This document shows positions 25,397 to 35,384 of a DNA stretch of 64,000 nucleotides, in pieces. The DNA lies in NCBI RefSeq assembly GCF_035917455.1, contig NZ_CP109078.1:3534001-3598000 (forward strand), in the 5' to 3' direction. The stretch's first letter is position 1. Each line of letters begins with the position of its first letter. The position numbers and the translations under genes were made by a program. Source of the DNA: Micromonospora sp. NBC_01796 (GTDB lineage: Bacteria > Actinomycetota > Actinomycetes > Mycobacteriales > Micromonosporaceae). The notes beneath the pieces were generated by a model. It was given only the letters and a program-made list of their open reading frames with translations. It was not told the DNA's origin and ran no database searches.

Positions 25397-26632
25397 TGCG
25401 GCCAGGTGGGGGCGGCGGGCGGGGCGGGCCAGGGTCAGGCCGAGCAGGGCCAGGGCGGCGAGCGCCATGACCGCGATGCCGTACTCCCGGGCGGTGGTCA
25501 GGACTCCGCCGGCGTGCACGACCAGGAAGCCGGCGATCACCGCGGGCAGGCCCATGGCCAGGTACGACACCAGGTAGATCACGGAGAGCACCCCGGCGCG
25601 TTCGTGCGGCCTGGCCAGCGGGATCACGGTCCGGATCGCGCCCTGGAAGCCGGCCCCGAAGCCCGCTCCGGCCACCACGGTCCCGACGAAGAAGAGGGCT
25701 TCCGAGGTGGCGGTGATGGCGAGCAGGGTGATGCCCACCCCCACGAACAGGCCGGCGGTGCCGACGAACATCAACGTACGGGGGGAGGCGGCCCGCAGCA
25801 GCAGCACCAGGACACCGCCGCTGGCCGCGAGGGTGAACAGGGCGAGCCCGCCGAGTACGAACGAGTTGGAGCCGGCGACCAGGCGTACCACGCTCGGGCC
25901 GAGTGACCCGTAGAAGCCGGCGAGGGCCCACGCCGCTACCAGGGCCGGTACGGCCAGCAGCAGGGGGCGGCGGGCGACCGGGGGCAGGGCGAACTGGAGT
26001 CGCAGCGAGGCCAGCGCGCCGGGTCGGGGGGACGACGATTCCCGCATCAGGAGCACGCCGACGCCCTGGAGCACGAAGATGCCGAACAGCACCAGGTAGA
26101 CCAGGTGGGCCGGGGCCGGCAGGTACTGGACCAGCAGTCCGGAGCCGAGGGCACCGGTGGCCGTACCGACCATGGGTCCGACCGCGTTGGTGATCGCGCC
26201 CTTGGCCTGGTTGAGGTCGAGCATGCCGGCACCGATGGCACCGGCGGCGGCGCCGGTCGAGAGGCCCTGGAGGATCCGGGCGACCATCAGTTCCGGTACG
26301 CCGTCGGCGGCGGCGAACACCAGCATGGTCGCCGCCTGGACGGCGATGGCCGCGATCAGTACCGGCCGGCGCCCGACGTGGTCCGAGAGCGAGCCGACGG
26401 TGAGCAGCGCGACCAGTACGGCCAGCGCGTACACCCCGAAGACCAGGGTCACCGTGATCGGCGAAAAGCCCCATTCGGCCTGGTAGATGGCGTAGAGCGG
26501 GGTCGGGGCGCTGGAGCCGGCGAGGAACGCCACCACGATCGAGGCGAGCAGCCAGAATCCGACGGCGGTGGGCAGCCTTCGGGACCGGGTCGGGGCACGG
26601 GTGACGGGTGGGGTGGCAAGCAGGGAGGTCAT
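25394..26632 (-). CDS. MFS transporter behind a tandem operator
   Basis: A 412-residue major facilitator with 12 predicted helices. Motif A is seen as VGSLSDHVGRRPVL. The N-terminal LYAIYQAEWGFSPITVT region is typical of sugar/drug-efflux-type MFS proteins. Its upstream region has a perfect 19-bp-arm inverted repeat with two TetR-like half-operators, so expression is probably induced by a ligand. No regulator gene is adjacent. The substrate is unknown. Confidence 0.9.
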   Translation of the reverse strand: MTSLLATPPVTRAPTRSRRLPTAVGFWLLASIVVAFLAGSSAPTPLYAIYQAEWGFSPITVTLVFGVYALAVLVALLTVGSLSDHVGRRPVLIAAIAVQAATMLVFAAADGVPELMVARILQGLSTGAAAGAIGAGMLDLNQAKGAITNAVGPMVGTATGALGSGLLVQYLPAPAHLVYLVLFGIFVLQGVGVLLMRESSSPRPGALASLRLQFALPPVARRPLLLAVPALVAAWALAGFYGSLGPSVVRLVAGSNSFVLGGLALFTLAASGGVLVLLLRAASPRTLMFVGTAGLFVGVGITLLAITATSEALFFVGTVVAGAGFGAGFQGAIRTVIPLARPHERAGVLSVIYLVSYLAMGLPAVIAGFLVVHAGGVLTTAREYGIAVMALAALALLGLTLARPARRPHLAA

Positions 26633-26681
26633 CGGGCTTCTCTCGCGGACGGGCGCGACTTCCTCGTGGACAGGCGCACGA

Positions 26682-26727
26682 ACAGACAGGTTTGTCTAGC
26701 TCGGCCAGGCTAGACAAACCTGTCTGT
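26682..26727 (-). promoter_or_regulatory. tandem AGACA-N4-TGTCT operator upstream of MFS gene
   Basis: A perfect 19-bp inverted repeat (26682-26700 with 26709-26727, 8-bp spacer). Each arm itself contains a palindrome AGACA-N4-TGTCT (26684-26697 and 26712-26725), with centres 28 bp apart. This looks like a double TetR-family operator about 50-95 bp before the MFS start. Confidence 0.75.
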
Positions 26728-26779
26728 CAGTGCCAAGTGATTGTCATCCACGCCACTCTGACCAGGGCGGCTGCGCCGG

Positions 26780-27652
26780 TCAGGGGGCGGCGGTCGGGGT
26801 GGCCGGTTTGCGGCCGATGGTGACCCGCCGGGTGGGCGGGGGCTCCGGGGTGGCGGGGTGCGGCGCCACCAGGCCCCGCTTCCCGCGCGCCTCGCACAGC
26901 TCGGCCAGCTTCGCGTACGCGGGCGCGCCGATCAACGCGGTCAGCTCGGCCGCGTACGACAGGTACATGGCCTCCTGGCCGACGTGCGCCTCCGGCGAGG
27001 AGGTGCACCACCAGTCGAGATCGTGTCCGCCAGCTCCCCAGCCCCGCCGGTCGAACTCGCTCAGCGTCGAGACCAGCAGTTTGGTGCCGTCCGGGCGCTT
27101 GGTCCAGTCCTGGTCCCGCCGGACCGGTAGCTGCCAGCAGACGTCCGGCTTGTACTCCAGCGGGTGCACCCCGTCGCGCAGCGCCTGACCGTGCAGGGCA
27201 CAGCCGCCGCCACCGGCGAAGTCGGCGTCGTTGAGGAAGACGCACGGCCCCTCACCGGACGACTGGGTCGCGGTACGCCGGGCCGGCGTCTTGCCGTCGA
27301 CCGTGTCCATCTCGGTGTACTTCTTGAAACCCCGCCGGTAGTGCTGCCAGGTCTGCGGGGTGAGCCGGCTGGCCGCCGCCTTCACCCGCTGCTCGTCATC
27401 GTCGTCGGTGAAGAACGCGCCGTGCGAGCAGCACCCGTCGGCGGCCCGGCCGGCGATGATGCCGTGACAGCCCTTGCCGAAGACACAGGTCCAACGGGAC
27501 AGCAACCAGGTCAGGTCGGCGCGGACGAGATGCTCGGAGTCCGCGGGGTCGAGGAACTCGATCCACTCCCTGGGGAAGTCGAGGTCGACCTCCCGGCTAC
27601 GGGGGTCGGTCGGATCCTGGACCAGAATGCGGAGCTGCGTACGGCCTGCCAC
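26780..27652 (-). CDS. Cys-rich conserved protein (DUF3109/YkgJ-like)
   Basis: A 290-residue protein with spaced Cys clusters: [38 protein letters not shown] and VCWQLPV. This pattern resembles DUF3109/YkgJ-type proteins thought to bind zinc or an iron-sulfur cluster. The start is GTG at 27652, with TACGCT 6 nt upstream (leaderless). The C-terminal 30 residues are Pro/Ala-rich. It is divergent from ppx. The exact function is unknown, and the family match is from the Cys pattern only. Confidence 0.65.
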   Translation of the reverse strand: MAGRTQLRILVQDPTDPRSREVDLDFPREWIEFLDPADSEHLVRADLTWLLSRWTCVFGKGCHGIIAGRAADGCCSHGAFFTDDDDEQRVKAAASRLTPQTWQHYRRGFKKYTEMDTVDGKTPARRTATQSSGEGPCVFLNDADFAGGGGCALHGQALRDGVHPLEYKPDVCWQLPVRRDQDWTKRPDGTKLLVSTLSEFDRRGWGAGGHDLDWWCTSSPEAHVGQEAMYLSYAAELTALIGAPAYAKLAELCEARGKRGLVAPHPATPEPPPTRRVTIGRKPATPTAAP

Positions 27653-27658
27653 CTGGTC

Positions 27659-27664
27659 AGCGTA
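27659..27664 (-). promoter_or_regulatory. -10 box of the Cys-rich protein gene
   Basis: TACGCT on the minus strand lies 6 nt before the GTG at 27652. Confidence 0.45.
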
Positions 27665-27748
27665 CGCCCGGTGGGTCTACCAGGCCGGGTAGCTGCCGTT
27701 TCGGGCGCGGTGCGCCGGGTGCGGGCGGAACCGGGCGACGGGCGAGTC

Positions 27749-27754
27749 TAGGGT
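27749..27754 (+). promoter_or_regulatory. -10 box of ppx
   Basis: TAGGGT lies 6 nt before the ATG at 27761. Together with the divergent box at 27659-27664 it makes a compact back-to-back leaderless pair. Confidence 0.45.
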
Positions 27755-27760
27755 TTCGGC

Positions 27761-28705
27761 ATGCGGCTCGGAGTACTCGACGTCGGTTCCAACACGGTCC
27801 ACCTCCTCGTGGTCGACGCCCACCATGGCGCCCACCCGTGGCCGGCGCACTCGGAAAAGGCCGTACTGCGCCTGGCCGAGCAGATCGGTCGCAACGGGGA
27901 GCTGACCGGAAGCGGCGAGGACGCGCTGGTGGCGTCGGTCGCCGAGGCGAAGGCGTCGGCCGCCCGGCTGACCGTCGACGACCTGCTCGCCTTCGCCACC
28001 TCGGCCGTCCGGGACGCGAAGAACGCGGCGCACGTGCTGGGCCGGGTACGGGCCGAGACCGGCGTACAGCTCGAGGTGTTGTCCGGGGCGGACGAGGCGC
28101 GGGCGACGTTCCTCGCGGTCCGTCGCTGGTTCGGCTGGTCGGCCGGCCGACTCCTGGTGCTCGACATCGGTGGCGGGTCCCTGGAGGTCGCGGCCGGCAT
28201 CGACGAGGACCCGGACATCGCGCTCTCGCTGCCGCTGGGCGCCGGGCGACTGACCAGGGAGCGGCTCAGGGTCGATCCCAGCACCACCGAGCCGCCGTCG
28301 GCCCTGGCCGTGGCGGAACTCGAGGAGTACGTCGACTCGATGCTCGACCCGGTGGTGGAGCGGATGACCCAGGTCGGCTGGGAACGACCGGTGGCCACCT
28401 CGAAGACGTTCCGGATGCTCGCCCGGCTGGCCGGGGCCGCCCCCTCCAGCGCCGGTCTCTGGGCCCGGCGCAGCCTCTCCCAGCACGGCCTCCGCCAGGT
28501 GATCGGGTTCATCCGGCACATTCCGCCGAGCAAGCTCTCGGAGTTGGAGGGGGTGAGCAGCAGCCGGGCGCACCAGCTACTGGCGGGTGCGGTGGTGGCG
28601 GAGGCGGTGATGCGGCGGCTGGGCATCGAGTCGCTGGACATCTGCCCGTGGGCACTGCGTGAAGGGGTCATCCTGCGCCGGTTGGACCAACTCGAACCCG
28701 CATGA
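27761..28705 (+). CDS. Ppx/GppA family exopolyphosphatase
   Basis: A 314-residue ASKHA-fold phosphatase. The N-terminal phosphate-1 motif is [17 protein letters not shown] and the phosphate-2 motif is [14 protein letters not shown]. It hydrolyses terminal phosphate from polyphosphate or pppGpp, and short forms like this one (about 310 residues) correspond to Rv0496-type Ppx1. It links to the phosphate regulation genes nearby. Followed by the isomerase gene after 75 nt. Confidence 0.9.
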   Translation: MRLGVLDVGSNTVHLLVVDAHHGAHPWPAHSEKAVLRLAEQIGRNGELTGSGEDALVASVAEAKASAARLTVDDLLAFATSAVRDAKNAAHVLGRVRAETGVQLEVLSGADEARATFLAVRRWFGWSAGRLLVLDIGGGSLEVAAGIDEDPDIALSLPLGAGRLTRERLRVDPSTTEPPSALAVAELEEYVDSMLDPVVERMTQVGWERPVATSKTFRMLARLAGAAPSSAGLWARRSLSQHGLRQVIGFIRHIPPSKLSELEGVSSSRAHQLLAGAVVAEAVMRRLGIESLDICPWALREGVILRRLDQLEPA

Positions 28706-28767
28706 CCTGACCTGCGGATACGGGCGGTTTAGGGCATCTTGTCGGTGGCGCTCGTGCCGCTGAGAGC

Positions 28768-28773
28768 TACGCT
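28768..28773 (+). promoter_or_regulatory. -10 box of the TIM-barrel isomerase gene
   Basis: TACGCT lies 7 nt before the GTG at 28781, supporting that start over the GTG/TTG codons further upstream. Confidence 0.45.
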
Positions 28774-28780
28774 GACAACC

Positions 28781-29581
28781 GTGGCGACCCCTGTGCTCCT
28801 GTCCAGTTCCTCGGTCTTCCCCGAGCCGACGGCGGCGGCTTTCGAACTCGCCGCCGCCCTCGGGTACGACGGTGTCGAGGTCATGGTCTGGACCGATGCG
28901 GTGAGTCAGGACGGCGGTGCCCTGCGTGGTCTGGCCGAGCACTACGGCGTACCGGTGCTCTCGGTGCACGCCCCGTGCCTGCTGGTGACCCAGCGGGTGT
29001 GGAGCAACGATCCGGGACAGCGACTGCGCCGGGCGGTGGAGCTGGCCGAGACGCTCGGGGCGCCGACCGTGGTGGTGCACCCGCCCTTCACCTGGCAGCG
29101 CGACTACGCCCGCTCCTTCGGCCCGATCCTCGACGGACTGGCCGAGGACCACCCGGCGGTGCAGGTCGCGGTGGAGAACATGTACCCGGTCCGGATGGCC
29201 GGACGGGAGTTCGTCCCGTACGTGCCGAGCTGGAACCCGACCGACACCGGGTATGACGCGTACACCCTCGACCTGTCGCACTGTGCCGCCTCGCACACCG
29301 ACTCGCTCGAGATGGCCGACATGATGGGGGCGAAGCTCGCCCACGTCCACCTCGGTGACGGCACCGGCGAGGGGCGCGACGAGCACCTGGTGCCCGGCCG
29401 GGGCAACCAGCCGTGCGCCGAACTGCTCGCCTCGCTGGCCGGTCGCGGGTTCACCGGCGCGATCGCGGTCGAGGTGTCGACCCGGGGCGCCAAGAGCCGC
29501 GCCGCCCGCGAGGCGGACCTCGGCGCGGCGCTGACCTTCGCCCGCGAACACCTGGCCACCGCCCCCACCCTCAAGCATTAA
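28781..29581 (+). CDS. sugar phosphate isomerase/epimerase (Rv0498-like TIM barrel)
   Basis: A TIM-barrel protein of about 266 residues in the AP-endonuclease-2/xylose isomerase-like family. Likely metal ligands are visible as HAPCL, VVVHPPF, VENMYP, LDLSHC, HVHLGDG and AVEVST. It is commonly next to Ppx in actinobacteria (Rv0496-Rv0498). GTG at 28781 with an upstream -10 box is preferred. The substrate is unknown. Confidence 0.85.
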   Translation: MATPVLLSSSSVFPEPTAAAFELAAALGYDGVEVMVWTDAVSQDGGALRGLAEHYGVPVLSVHAPCLLVTQRVWSNDPGQRLRRAVELAETLGAPTVVVHPPFTWQRDYARSFGPILDGLAEDHPAVQVAVENMYPVRMAGREFVPYVPSWNPTDTGYDAYTLDLSHCAASHTDSLEMADMMGAKLAHVHLGDGTGEGRDEHLVPGRGNQPCAELLASLAGRGFTGAIAVEVSTRGAKSRAAREADLGAALTFAREHLATAPTLKH

Positions 29582-29601
29582 CCGAGGTAGAAACTTCGGT
29601 T
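29580..29601. terminator. short hairpin between convergent genes
   Basis: An 8-bp stem with one G-U pair (29580-29587 with 29594-29601) closes on a 6-nt loop right after the isomerase stop. It is followed on the plus strand by a G/T-rich run. It may terminate both genes. Confidence 0.5.
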
Positions 29602-29619
29602 GGGGTGGGGGCCGGGCTC

Positions 29620-30225
29620 TCAGACCTTGGTGAGGGTCGGTGCGGGGAGGGTGGACTTGGGGACGCTCGGCTTGGGTACGGCCGCCGCCTGCACCGCCCC
29701 CTGGACCGCGGCCCGCTTCCGGGCCCGGTGGGCGGCGACGTGCGAGCGGGTGGCGCAGCGCTCCGAGCAGAACCGGCGGCAACAGTTGGACGAGGTGTCC
29801 AGGTAGACGTTGCCGCAGCGGTCGTCGGCACAGACGCCGAACCGGGCGCTGCCGTACTCGCAGAGCCAGACCGAAAGACCCCAGACCGCGCCGGCCAGAT
29901 ACTCCGCGCTGACCGAGGCGCCCCGGCTGGTCACGTGCATGTGCCAGTCGCTGGATCCGTGACCGGAAATGCGGGGCTGCACGGGAAAGGTCTCGAGTAG
30001 CGAGTTCAGTTCGGTCACCGCGGCCGCGTCGCGGCCGGAGGTGCCGAATTCGAAGACGTCACGCAGACGCTTCTGTGCGCGGCGGAATATCGCCACGTCG
30101 CGTTCGGCCACCTCATCGCGCATCCAGAGGTTTTCGTCGGCGAAGAGCGCCTTCAGGTCGTCGAGGTCGTCCAGGCGCGCGTTGACAAGGTCAACTCCGG
30201 TCCGGGCGTACGCGTCGAAGTTCAC
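29620..30225 (-). CDS. CGNR zinc-finger (ABATE-domain) protein
   Basis: About 201 residues. The C-terminal CGNR zinc finger is CADDRCGNVYLDTSSNCCRR followed by FCSERCATRSHVAAHR, preceded by an ABATE-type stress-response domain. The family is predicted to be transcriptional regulators in actinobacteria. GTG at 30225 (MNFDAYARTGVDLVNA) is supported by a TACGGT box 6 nt upstream; an in-frame frame extends to 30396 but its extra residues are not family-like. The last 25 residues are Ala/Pro-rich. Confidence 0.85.
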   Translation of the reverse strand: MNFDAYARTGVDLVNARLDDLDDLKALFADENLWMRDEVAERDVAIFRRAQKRLRDVFEFGTSGRDAAAVTELNSLLETFPVQPRISGHGSSDWHMHVTSRGASVSAEYLAGAVWGLSVWLCEYGSARFGVCADDRCGNVYLDTSSNCCRRFCSERCATRSHVAAHRARKRAAVQGAVQAAAVPKPSVPKSTLPAPTLTKV

Positions 30226-30231
30226 CCGACA

Positions 30232-30237
30232 ACCGTA
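30232..30237 (-). promoter_or_regulatory. -10 box of the CGNR gene
   Basis: TACGGT on the minus strand lies 6 nt before the GTG at 30225. It decides the start codon of the gene. Confidence 0.5.
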
Positions 30238-30561
30238 GACGATTCGCGGCCGAAGTGGCGCGTGACCGTAGTGCCGTAGAAGCCGGGCGTGTATCAGTGA
30301 TAAGGCTTTCACTTTGTGATTGCCCGACCCGCGCCGGACCCAGTGGCTGATGACATACTCCGTCATCCGTGGTGACGAATCGAGAAATGCCGGCAACAGC
30401 TAAGGGTGTTCCGGAAAAAGTTCTCATGGCCCCGGCGAGTGGTCCGTTGGGTGAAAGTCGCAACTTCCACGTAACCCTCGCCGGCCGGTCGGGAACCGCC
30501 CGAGCCCGGGTCCGGCGGATCGGACCTGCCCGCTGCCCGGTTCCGGCCCGACGGCGGGCGT

Positions 30562-30567
30562 TACGCT
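30562..30567 (+). promoter_or_regulatory. -10 box of the proline dehydrogenase gene
   Basis: TACGCT lies 6 nt before the ATG at 30574. Confidence 0.4.
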
Positions 30568-30573
30568 CCCAGC

Positions 30574-31491
30574 ATGCGCTCGGTCATCCTCGCCGCCTCC
30601 CGGTCATCCCGGGTCGAGCGGCTCGTCGAGACGGCCCCGTACACCCGGGACGTCGTACGCCGATTCGTCGCCGGCACCGCCACCGACGACGCACTCCGTG
30701 CCACCCGTGAACTCGTCGGCAGCGGGCTGGCGGTGACCCTCGATTACCTCGGGGAGGACACCGTGACCCCCGAGCAGGCCACCGCGGTCCGGGAGGAGTA
30801 CCTCACCCTGCTGACCGTGCTCGCCGGGGCCGACCTGACCCCGGCCGCCGAGGTCAGCGTCAAACTCTCCGCCCTCGGGCAGAAGTTCGACGAGAAGCTC
30901 GCCTACGACAACGTACGGGCGATCTGTACCGCCGCCGCGGCTGCCGGCACCACGGTGACCCTCGACATGGAGGACCACACCACCACCGACTCGACGCTGG
31001 ACATCCTGGCGCGGCTGCGCAAGGACTTCCCGTCGACCGGTGCGGTGCTCCAGGCGTACCTGCGGCGGACCGAGGCGGACTGCCGGGAACTGGCCACCGC
31101 CGGGTCCCGGGTACGGCTCTGCAAGGGGGCGTACAAGGAGCCGGAGTCGGTGGCGTACCAGTCGGCGCGCGACGTCGACAAGTCGTACGTCCGCTGCCTC
31201 AACATCCTGCTCTCCGGTGACGGCTACCCGATGCTCGCCACCCACGACCCGCGCCTGATCGCGATCGGCCAGGACCGGGCCCGGTGGTTCGACCGTTCGC
31301 CGGACGAGTTCGAGTTCCAGATGCTCTACGGCATCCGACCGGAGGAGCAGATCCGGCTGGCCGGCGAGGGGCACACGGTCCGGACCTACCTGCCCTACGG
31401 CAGCGACTGGTACGGCTACCTGATGCGCCGGCTCGCCGAACGCCCGGCGAACCTGGTCTTCTTCGCCCGCGCCCTGCTCTCCCGGAGCTGA
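30574..31491 (+). CDS. proline dehydrogenase
   Basis: A 305-residue monofunctional FAD-dependent PutB-type enzyme that oxidises proline to pyrroline-5-carboxylate. The barrel motifs EVSVKLSALGQ, TLDMEDHTTTD, VRLCKGAYKEP, MLATHDPRLI, and the C-terminal RTYLPYGSDWYGYLMRRLAE are standard proline dehydrogenase segments. No pyrroline-5-carboxylate dehydrogenase gene lies adjacent, so the second catabolic step is encoded elsewhere. Confidence 0.95.
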   Translation: MRSVILAASRSSRVERLVETAPYTRDVVRRFVAGTATDDALRATRELVGSGLAVTLDYLGEDTVTPEQATAVREEYLTLLTVLAGADLTPAAEVSVKLSALGQKFDEKLAYDNVRAICTAAAAAGTTVTLDMEDHTTTDSTLDILARLRKDFPSTGAVLQAYLRRTEADCRELATAGSRVRLCKGAYKEPESVAYQSARDVDKSYVRCLNILLSGDGYPMLATHDPRLIAIGQDRARWFDRSPDEFEFQMLYGIRPEEQIRLAGEGHTVRTYLPYGSDWYGYLMRRLAERPANLVFFARALLSRS

Positions 31492-31602
31492 TCCGGAGTC
31501 CCCACGCCGGGTCGTGCCTCCACAGGGGAGGGTGGAGGCTGGTGCGTACGGATGATTGCCGTACGGGGGATATGCGGGCATCCGGCGTACAGGGGGATGT
31601 CG

Positions 31603-31608
31603 TACTCT
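31603..31608 (+). promoter_or_regulatory. -10 box of the metallopeptidase gene
   Basis: TACTCT lies 7 nt before the GTG at 31616, supporting that start. Confidence 0.4.
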
Positions 31609-31615
31609 CCCGTGG

Positions 31616-32941
31616 GTGATCGACGGGGTGGACACGCGGCCGGTGCGCCGGTGGCGGTGGCCGTTGTGGGTGGCTCTCGGTGTCGTCGGGGTGCTGCTGT
31701 TCTGCGGGGTGCCGGTCGGGTTGACGGCGGTGCTGATCGCCCGGATGCCGGACCCGGCGAGCCTGCCCGACACGGCCGCCAGCGCGACGCCGGCGGTCAG
31801 CCCCGAGCCGGGCGATCCGGTGGAGGTCACCGCGGCCTGGCTCGGTGAGCGAATCGACGCCCTCCTGGACCAGCAGGCGCAGGCGCTGCTGCGCGGCGAC
31901 GAGCAGGGCTTCCTCGCGGTGGCCGATCCGGCGTCACCGGCTGCCGCCGACCTGAAGCGACAGTTCCGGGTGCTCCGGTCGATGAAGGTCGCCGCCTGGC
32001 ATCCGTCGCTCAACGGCCGGCCGACCCGGATGAACAGCAACACCAGCGAGTGGCGGGTCCTGGTCACCATCGGACACTGCTTCGTCCTGACGGACTGCCG
32101 TACCGGTCCGGTGACGATCGGCACCCGGTGGGACGACGTCCGCCCGCAGCCGCGCCTGATCGCCATCGAGCCGTCCATGTCCGGGACGGACGGACCGAGG
32201 CCGTGGGAGGTCAGCGACCTCGCGGTCGGCATCGGCGCCCGGACCCTGGTCGCGGTCCCGCAGACGGTACGCGACAAGCTCCCCGACCTGCTCAAGGCGG
32301 CCGAGCAGGCGGCCGTGGTGGCCGACCGGTACGCCGTCGGCGGCACCCGCCCGGACGTCTACCGGATCTTCTACGCCCCCGGTGCCGAGTGGAAACTCTG
32401 GTACGGGGGCGGCCGACCGGCCTGGACCGGCGGGTACGCGGTCGGTATCGGTGGCGACCGGTTCGACGTGGTGCTCAACGGCGACGGGCTGCACCGTACG
32501 GCCGTCGACGACCTGCTGCGGCACGAGATGACGCATGCCGCCTCGCTGCCCGGCCGGGGTTACGCCAGCAGCGAGAACTGGTGGCTGGTCGAGGGGATCG
32601 CCGAGTACGCCGGTGCCGGTGGCCGCCCGGTGGCCCAGTACGAGGGACTCGCCGACGTGACCCGGCTGCTCGCCGCCGGCGGCGGCTGGAACGGCAAGCT
32701 CGAATCGGTCGAGCCGGCCGACAGCGCGGAGGACTGGCGGGTCTCGGGCAGCTACGGGGTCGGTTACCTGGCCGTCCGCTACCTGGTGGATCGGTTCGGC
32801 GAGGAGGACCTGCTGGCCTTCTACCGGTTGGTGGTGCACGAGGGGCGCTCGGTGGGGGACGCCGCCCAACAGGCGTTCGGCGTGGACTGGAGCGCCCTGC
32901 ACAACGAGTGCGTGGGGTACGCCCGCAGCGTCGCCCGCTGA
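31616..32941 (+). CDS. membrane-anchored zinc metallopeptidase-like protein
   Basis: About 441 residues. A single N-terminal membrane anchor (WPLWVALGVVGVLLFCG) is followed by an external region. The zinc motif HEMTHAA lies in the C-terminal half, with WWLVEGIAEYAG after it supplying the third ligand Glu, as in peptidase-MA-like gluzincins. The preceding part has an NTF2/DUF-like appearance. It probably acts outside the membrane on unknown proteins. GTG at 31616 is preferred because the residues before it are not conserved-looking and a -10 box lies 7 nt upstream. Confidence 0.8.
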   Translation: MIDGVDTRPVRRWRWPLWVALGVVGVLLFCGVPVGLTAVLIARMPDPASLPDTAASATPAVSPEPGDPVEVTAAWLGERIDALLDQQAQALLRGDEQGFLAVADPASPAAADLKRQFRVLRSMKVAAWHPSLNGRPTRMNSNTSEWRVLVTIGHCFVLTDCRTGPVTIGTRWDDVRPQPRLIAIEPSMSGTDGPRPWEVSDLAVGIGARTLVAVPQTVRDKLPDLLKAAEQAAVVADRYAVGGTRPDVYRIFYAPGAEWKLWYGGGRPAWTGGYAVGIGGDRFDVVLNGDGLHRTAVDDLLRHEMTHAASLPGRGYASSENWWLVEGIAEYAGAGGRPVAQYEGLADVTRLLAAGGGWNGKLESVEPADSAEDWRVSGSYGVGYLAVRYLVDRFGEEDLLAFYRLVVHEGRSVGDAAQQAFGVDWSALHNECVGYARSVAR

Positions 32942-33018
32942 CCGACGAGAGCGGCCGGCTGTACGGCCGGGGGTGGGTGCACCGCGCGTCGCGGTGCTCG
33001 TACCAGGGGTGTTGCTCG

Positions 33019-33024
33019 TAGCAT
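33019..33024 (+). promoter_or_regulatory. -10 box of the MacA-like gene
   Basis: TAGCAT lies 6 nt before the GTG at 33031, marking the start of the three-gene exporter operon. Confidence 0.45.
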
Positions 33025-33030
33025 GAGGCC

Positions 33031-34442
33031 GTGAGTCGCGTTCCGTCGCCGCCCGTGTACGCAGCGTCGCGGCCCCTCCTGCCTGCCCTTGTTGTCGGCT
33101 CGGTTGTCCTGGTAAGCCTGGGCGCTGCCGCGTGCGGCGACGAGCCCACCCCGGTCACCCTCGCCAGCGCGTCGCGGGCCAGCGTCGCCGAACTGGTCGA
33201 CGCCCCGGCCAGCGTCACCGCCCGTGCGGTGGCGACCCTCAGCGCGCCCGCCGACGGCGTCCTGACCGACCTGCGGGTCGACCCCGGCGACACCGTCACC
33301 GCCGGCCAGATCCTCGCCGTGGTCGACTCCCCGGTGGCCCGGAGTCGGCTCGAACAGGCCGGGCAGGCACTCGACGCGGCCAAGCGGGCGGGCCGGGGCG
33401 CCGGTGGCATCCGGCGCGCCGACCTGAAGCGGAACCAACGCGCCACCGACGAGGCTGCCGCCCGCGCGTTCGCCACCGCCCGGGACGCCGCCGGGAAGAT
33501 CACCGAACCCGGACTCCGGGACGCCCAACTCGCCCAGGTCCGGGCCGCCGAACAGCAGTACAAAACCGCCGCCCGCGCCGCCGACCAGGCCGTACGGGCC
33601 GCACAGCGCGGCGTTGCCCAACTCGGTGCGGCGGTCGGCGCACTCGGCACCGCCCAGCGGATCCAGGCCCAGCAGGCGTACGACCTGGCGAAGTCGACCG
33701 TGGACGCGCTCACCCTGCGGGCGCCGGTCGGCGGAGTGGTCCAGTTGGGCGGCACCGCCGACGACACCGGTCCGGCCGACGCGCTCACCGGACTGCTCGG
33801 GGCCGCCGGCATCACCGGGGGAGCGGGCGGCGCCGGGGGAGCGGGTGCGACCCGGAGCCTCGGGCCACTGGCCAACCCGGCGGTGCCCGGCGTCGACGGA
33901 GCCGTACCGGTGGGCGGGCTGGTCAGCGCCGGAACACCGATCATGACCGTGGTGGACCTCGCCCAACTGGGACTGGTCGCCGAGGTGGACGAGACCGACA
34001 TACTGCTGGTCGCGCCCGGACTCGCGGCGACCGTCGAGTTCGACGCCGCCACCGGCGCCACGTACGACGCCCGGGTGCACGCCGTCGACGTACTGCCGGC
34101 GGCCGGGGCGGGGGCCGGGGTCAGCTACCGGGTCCGGCTCGCCCTCGCCGACGGGCGGTACCCCGACGGGCGCCCCGCCCCCGCACCGCGCCCCGGCATG
34201 AGCGCCGTCGCCCACCTGCGGGTACGCCAGGCCGACGACGCGGTGACCGTGCCGGCCGCGGCGGTCTTCTCCACCGAGGGGCGGGACAACGTGTGGCTGG
34301 TCCGGTCCGGTCGAGCGGAACGGGTGCCGGTGACCGTGGGTGTCGAGGGGGCCGAACTGGTGCAGATCCTCGACGGGGTGCAGCCGGGACAGCAGCTCGT
34401 CGTACGCGGCACCGACCGGGTCCGTACCGGACAGCAGGTCCC

Positions 34443-34446
<4 letters not shown>
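33031..34446 (+). CDS. MacA-like periplasmic adaptor/HlyD-family protein
   Basis: A 471-residue membrane-fusion protein. It has an N-terminal signal/anchor segment (LLPALVVGSVVLVSLGAAAC) with a possible lipobox Cys, a biotinyl-lipoyl-like half motif (SAPADGVLTDLRVDPGDTV), an alpha-helical hairpin (about 105-225, Ala/Arg-rich), the returning lipoyl half, and a beta-barrel domain. A Gly-rich insertion (about 265-290) is unusual. In Gram-positive bacteria such adaptors work with MacB-type ABC transporters. It is first in an operon with the ATPase and permease. Confidence 0.85.
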
Positions 34447-35339
<893 letters not shown>

Positions 35340-35384
35340 ACCGGCTTCTCCGGCTTCACCTGAACCGACCGGACCCGGTGGATC

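Larger units (their letters stand above)
30226..30573. other. divergent gap between the CGNR and proline dehydrogenase genes
   Basis: About 350 bp. At the left edge it holds the CGNR -10 box TACGGT (30232-30237, minus strand) and at the right edge the proline dehydrogenase -10 box TACGCT (30562-30567). Nothing else recognisable is seen in between. Confidence 0.45.

Noticed and set aside
33132-34442. Long upstream extension of the ABC ATPase frame
   Set aside because: It covers the adaptor gene in another frame and is Arg/Pro-rich with no similarity, and the ATPase fold begins only after 34443.
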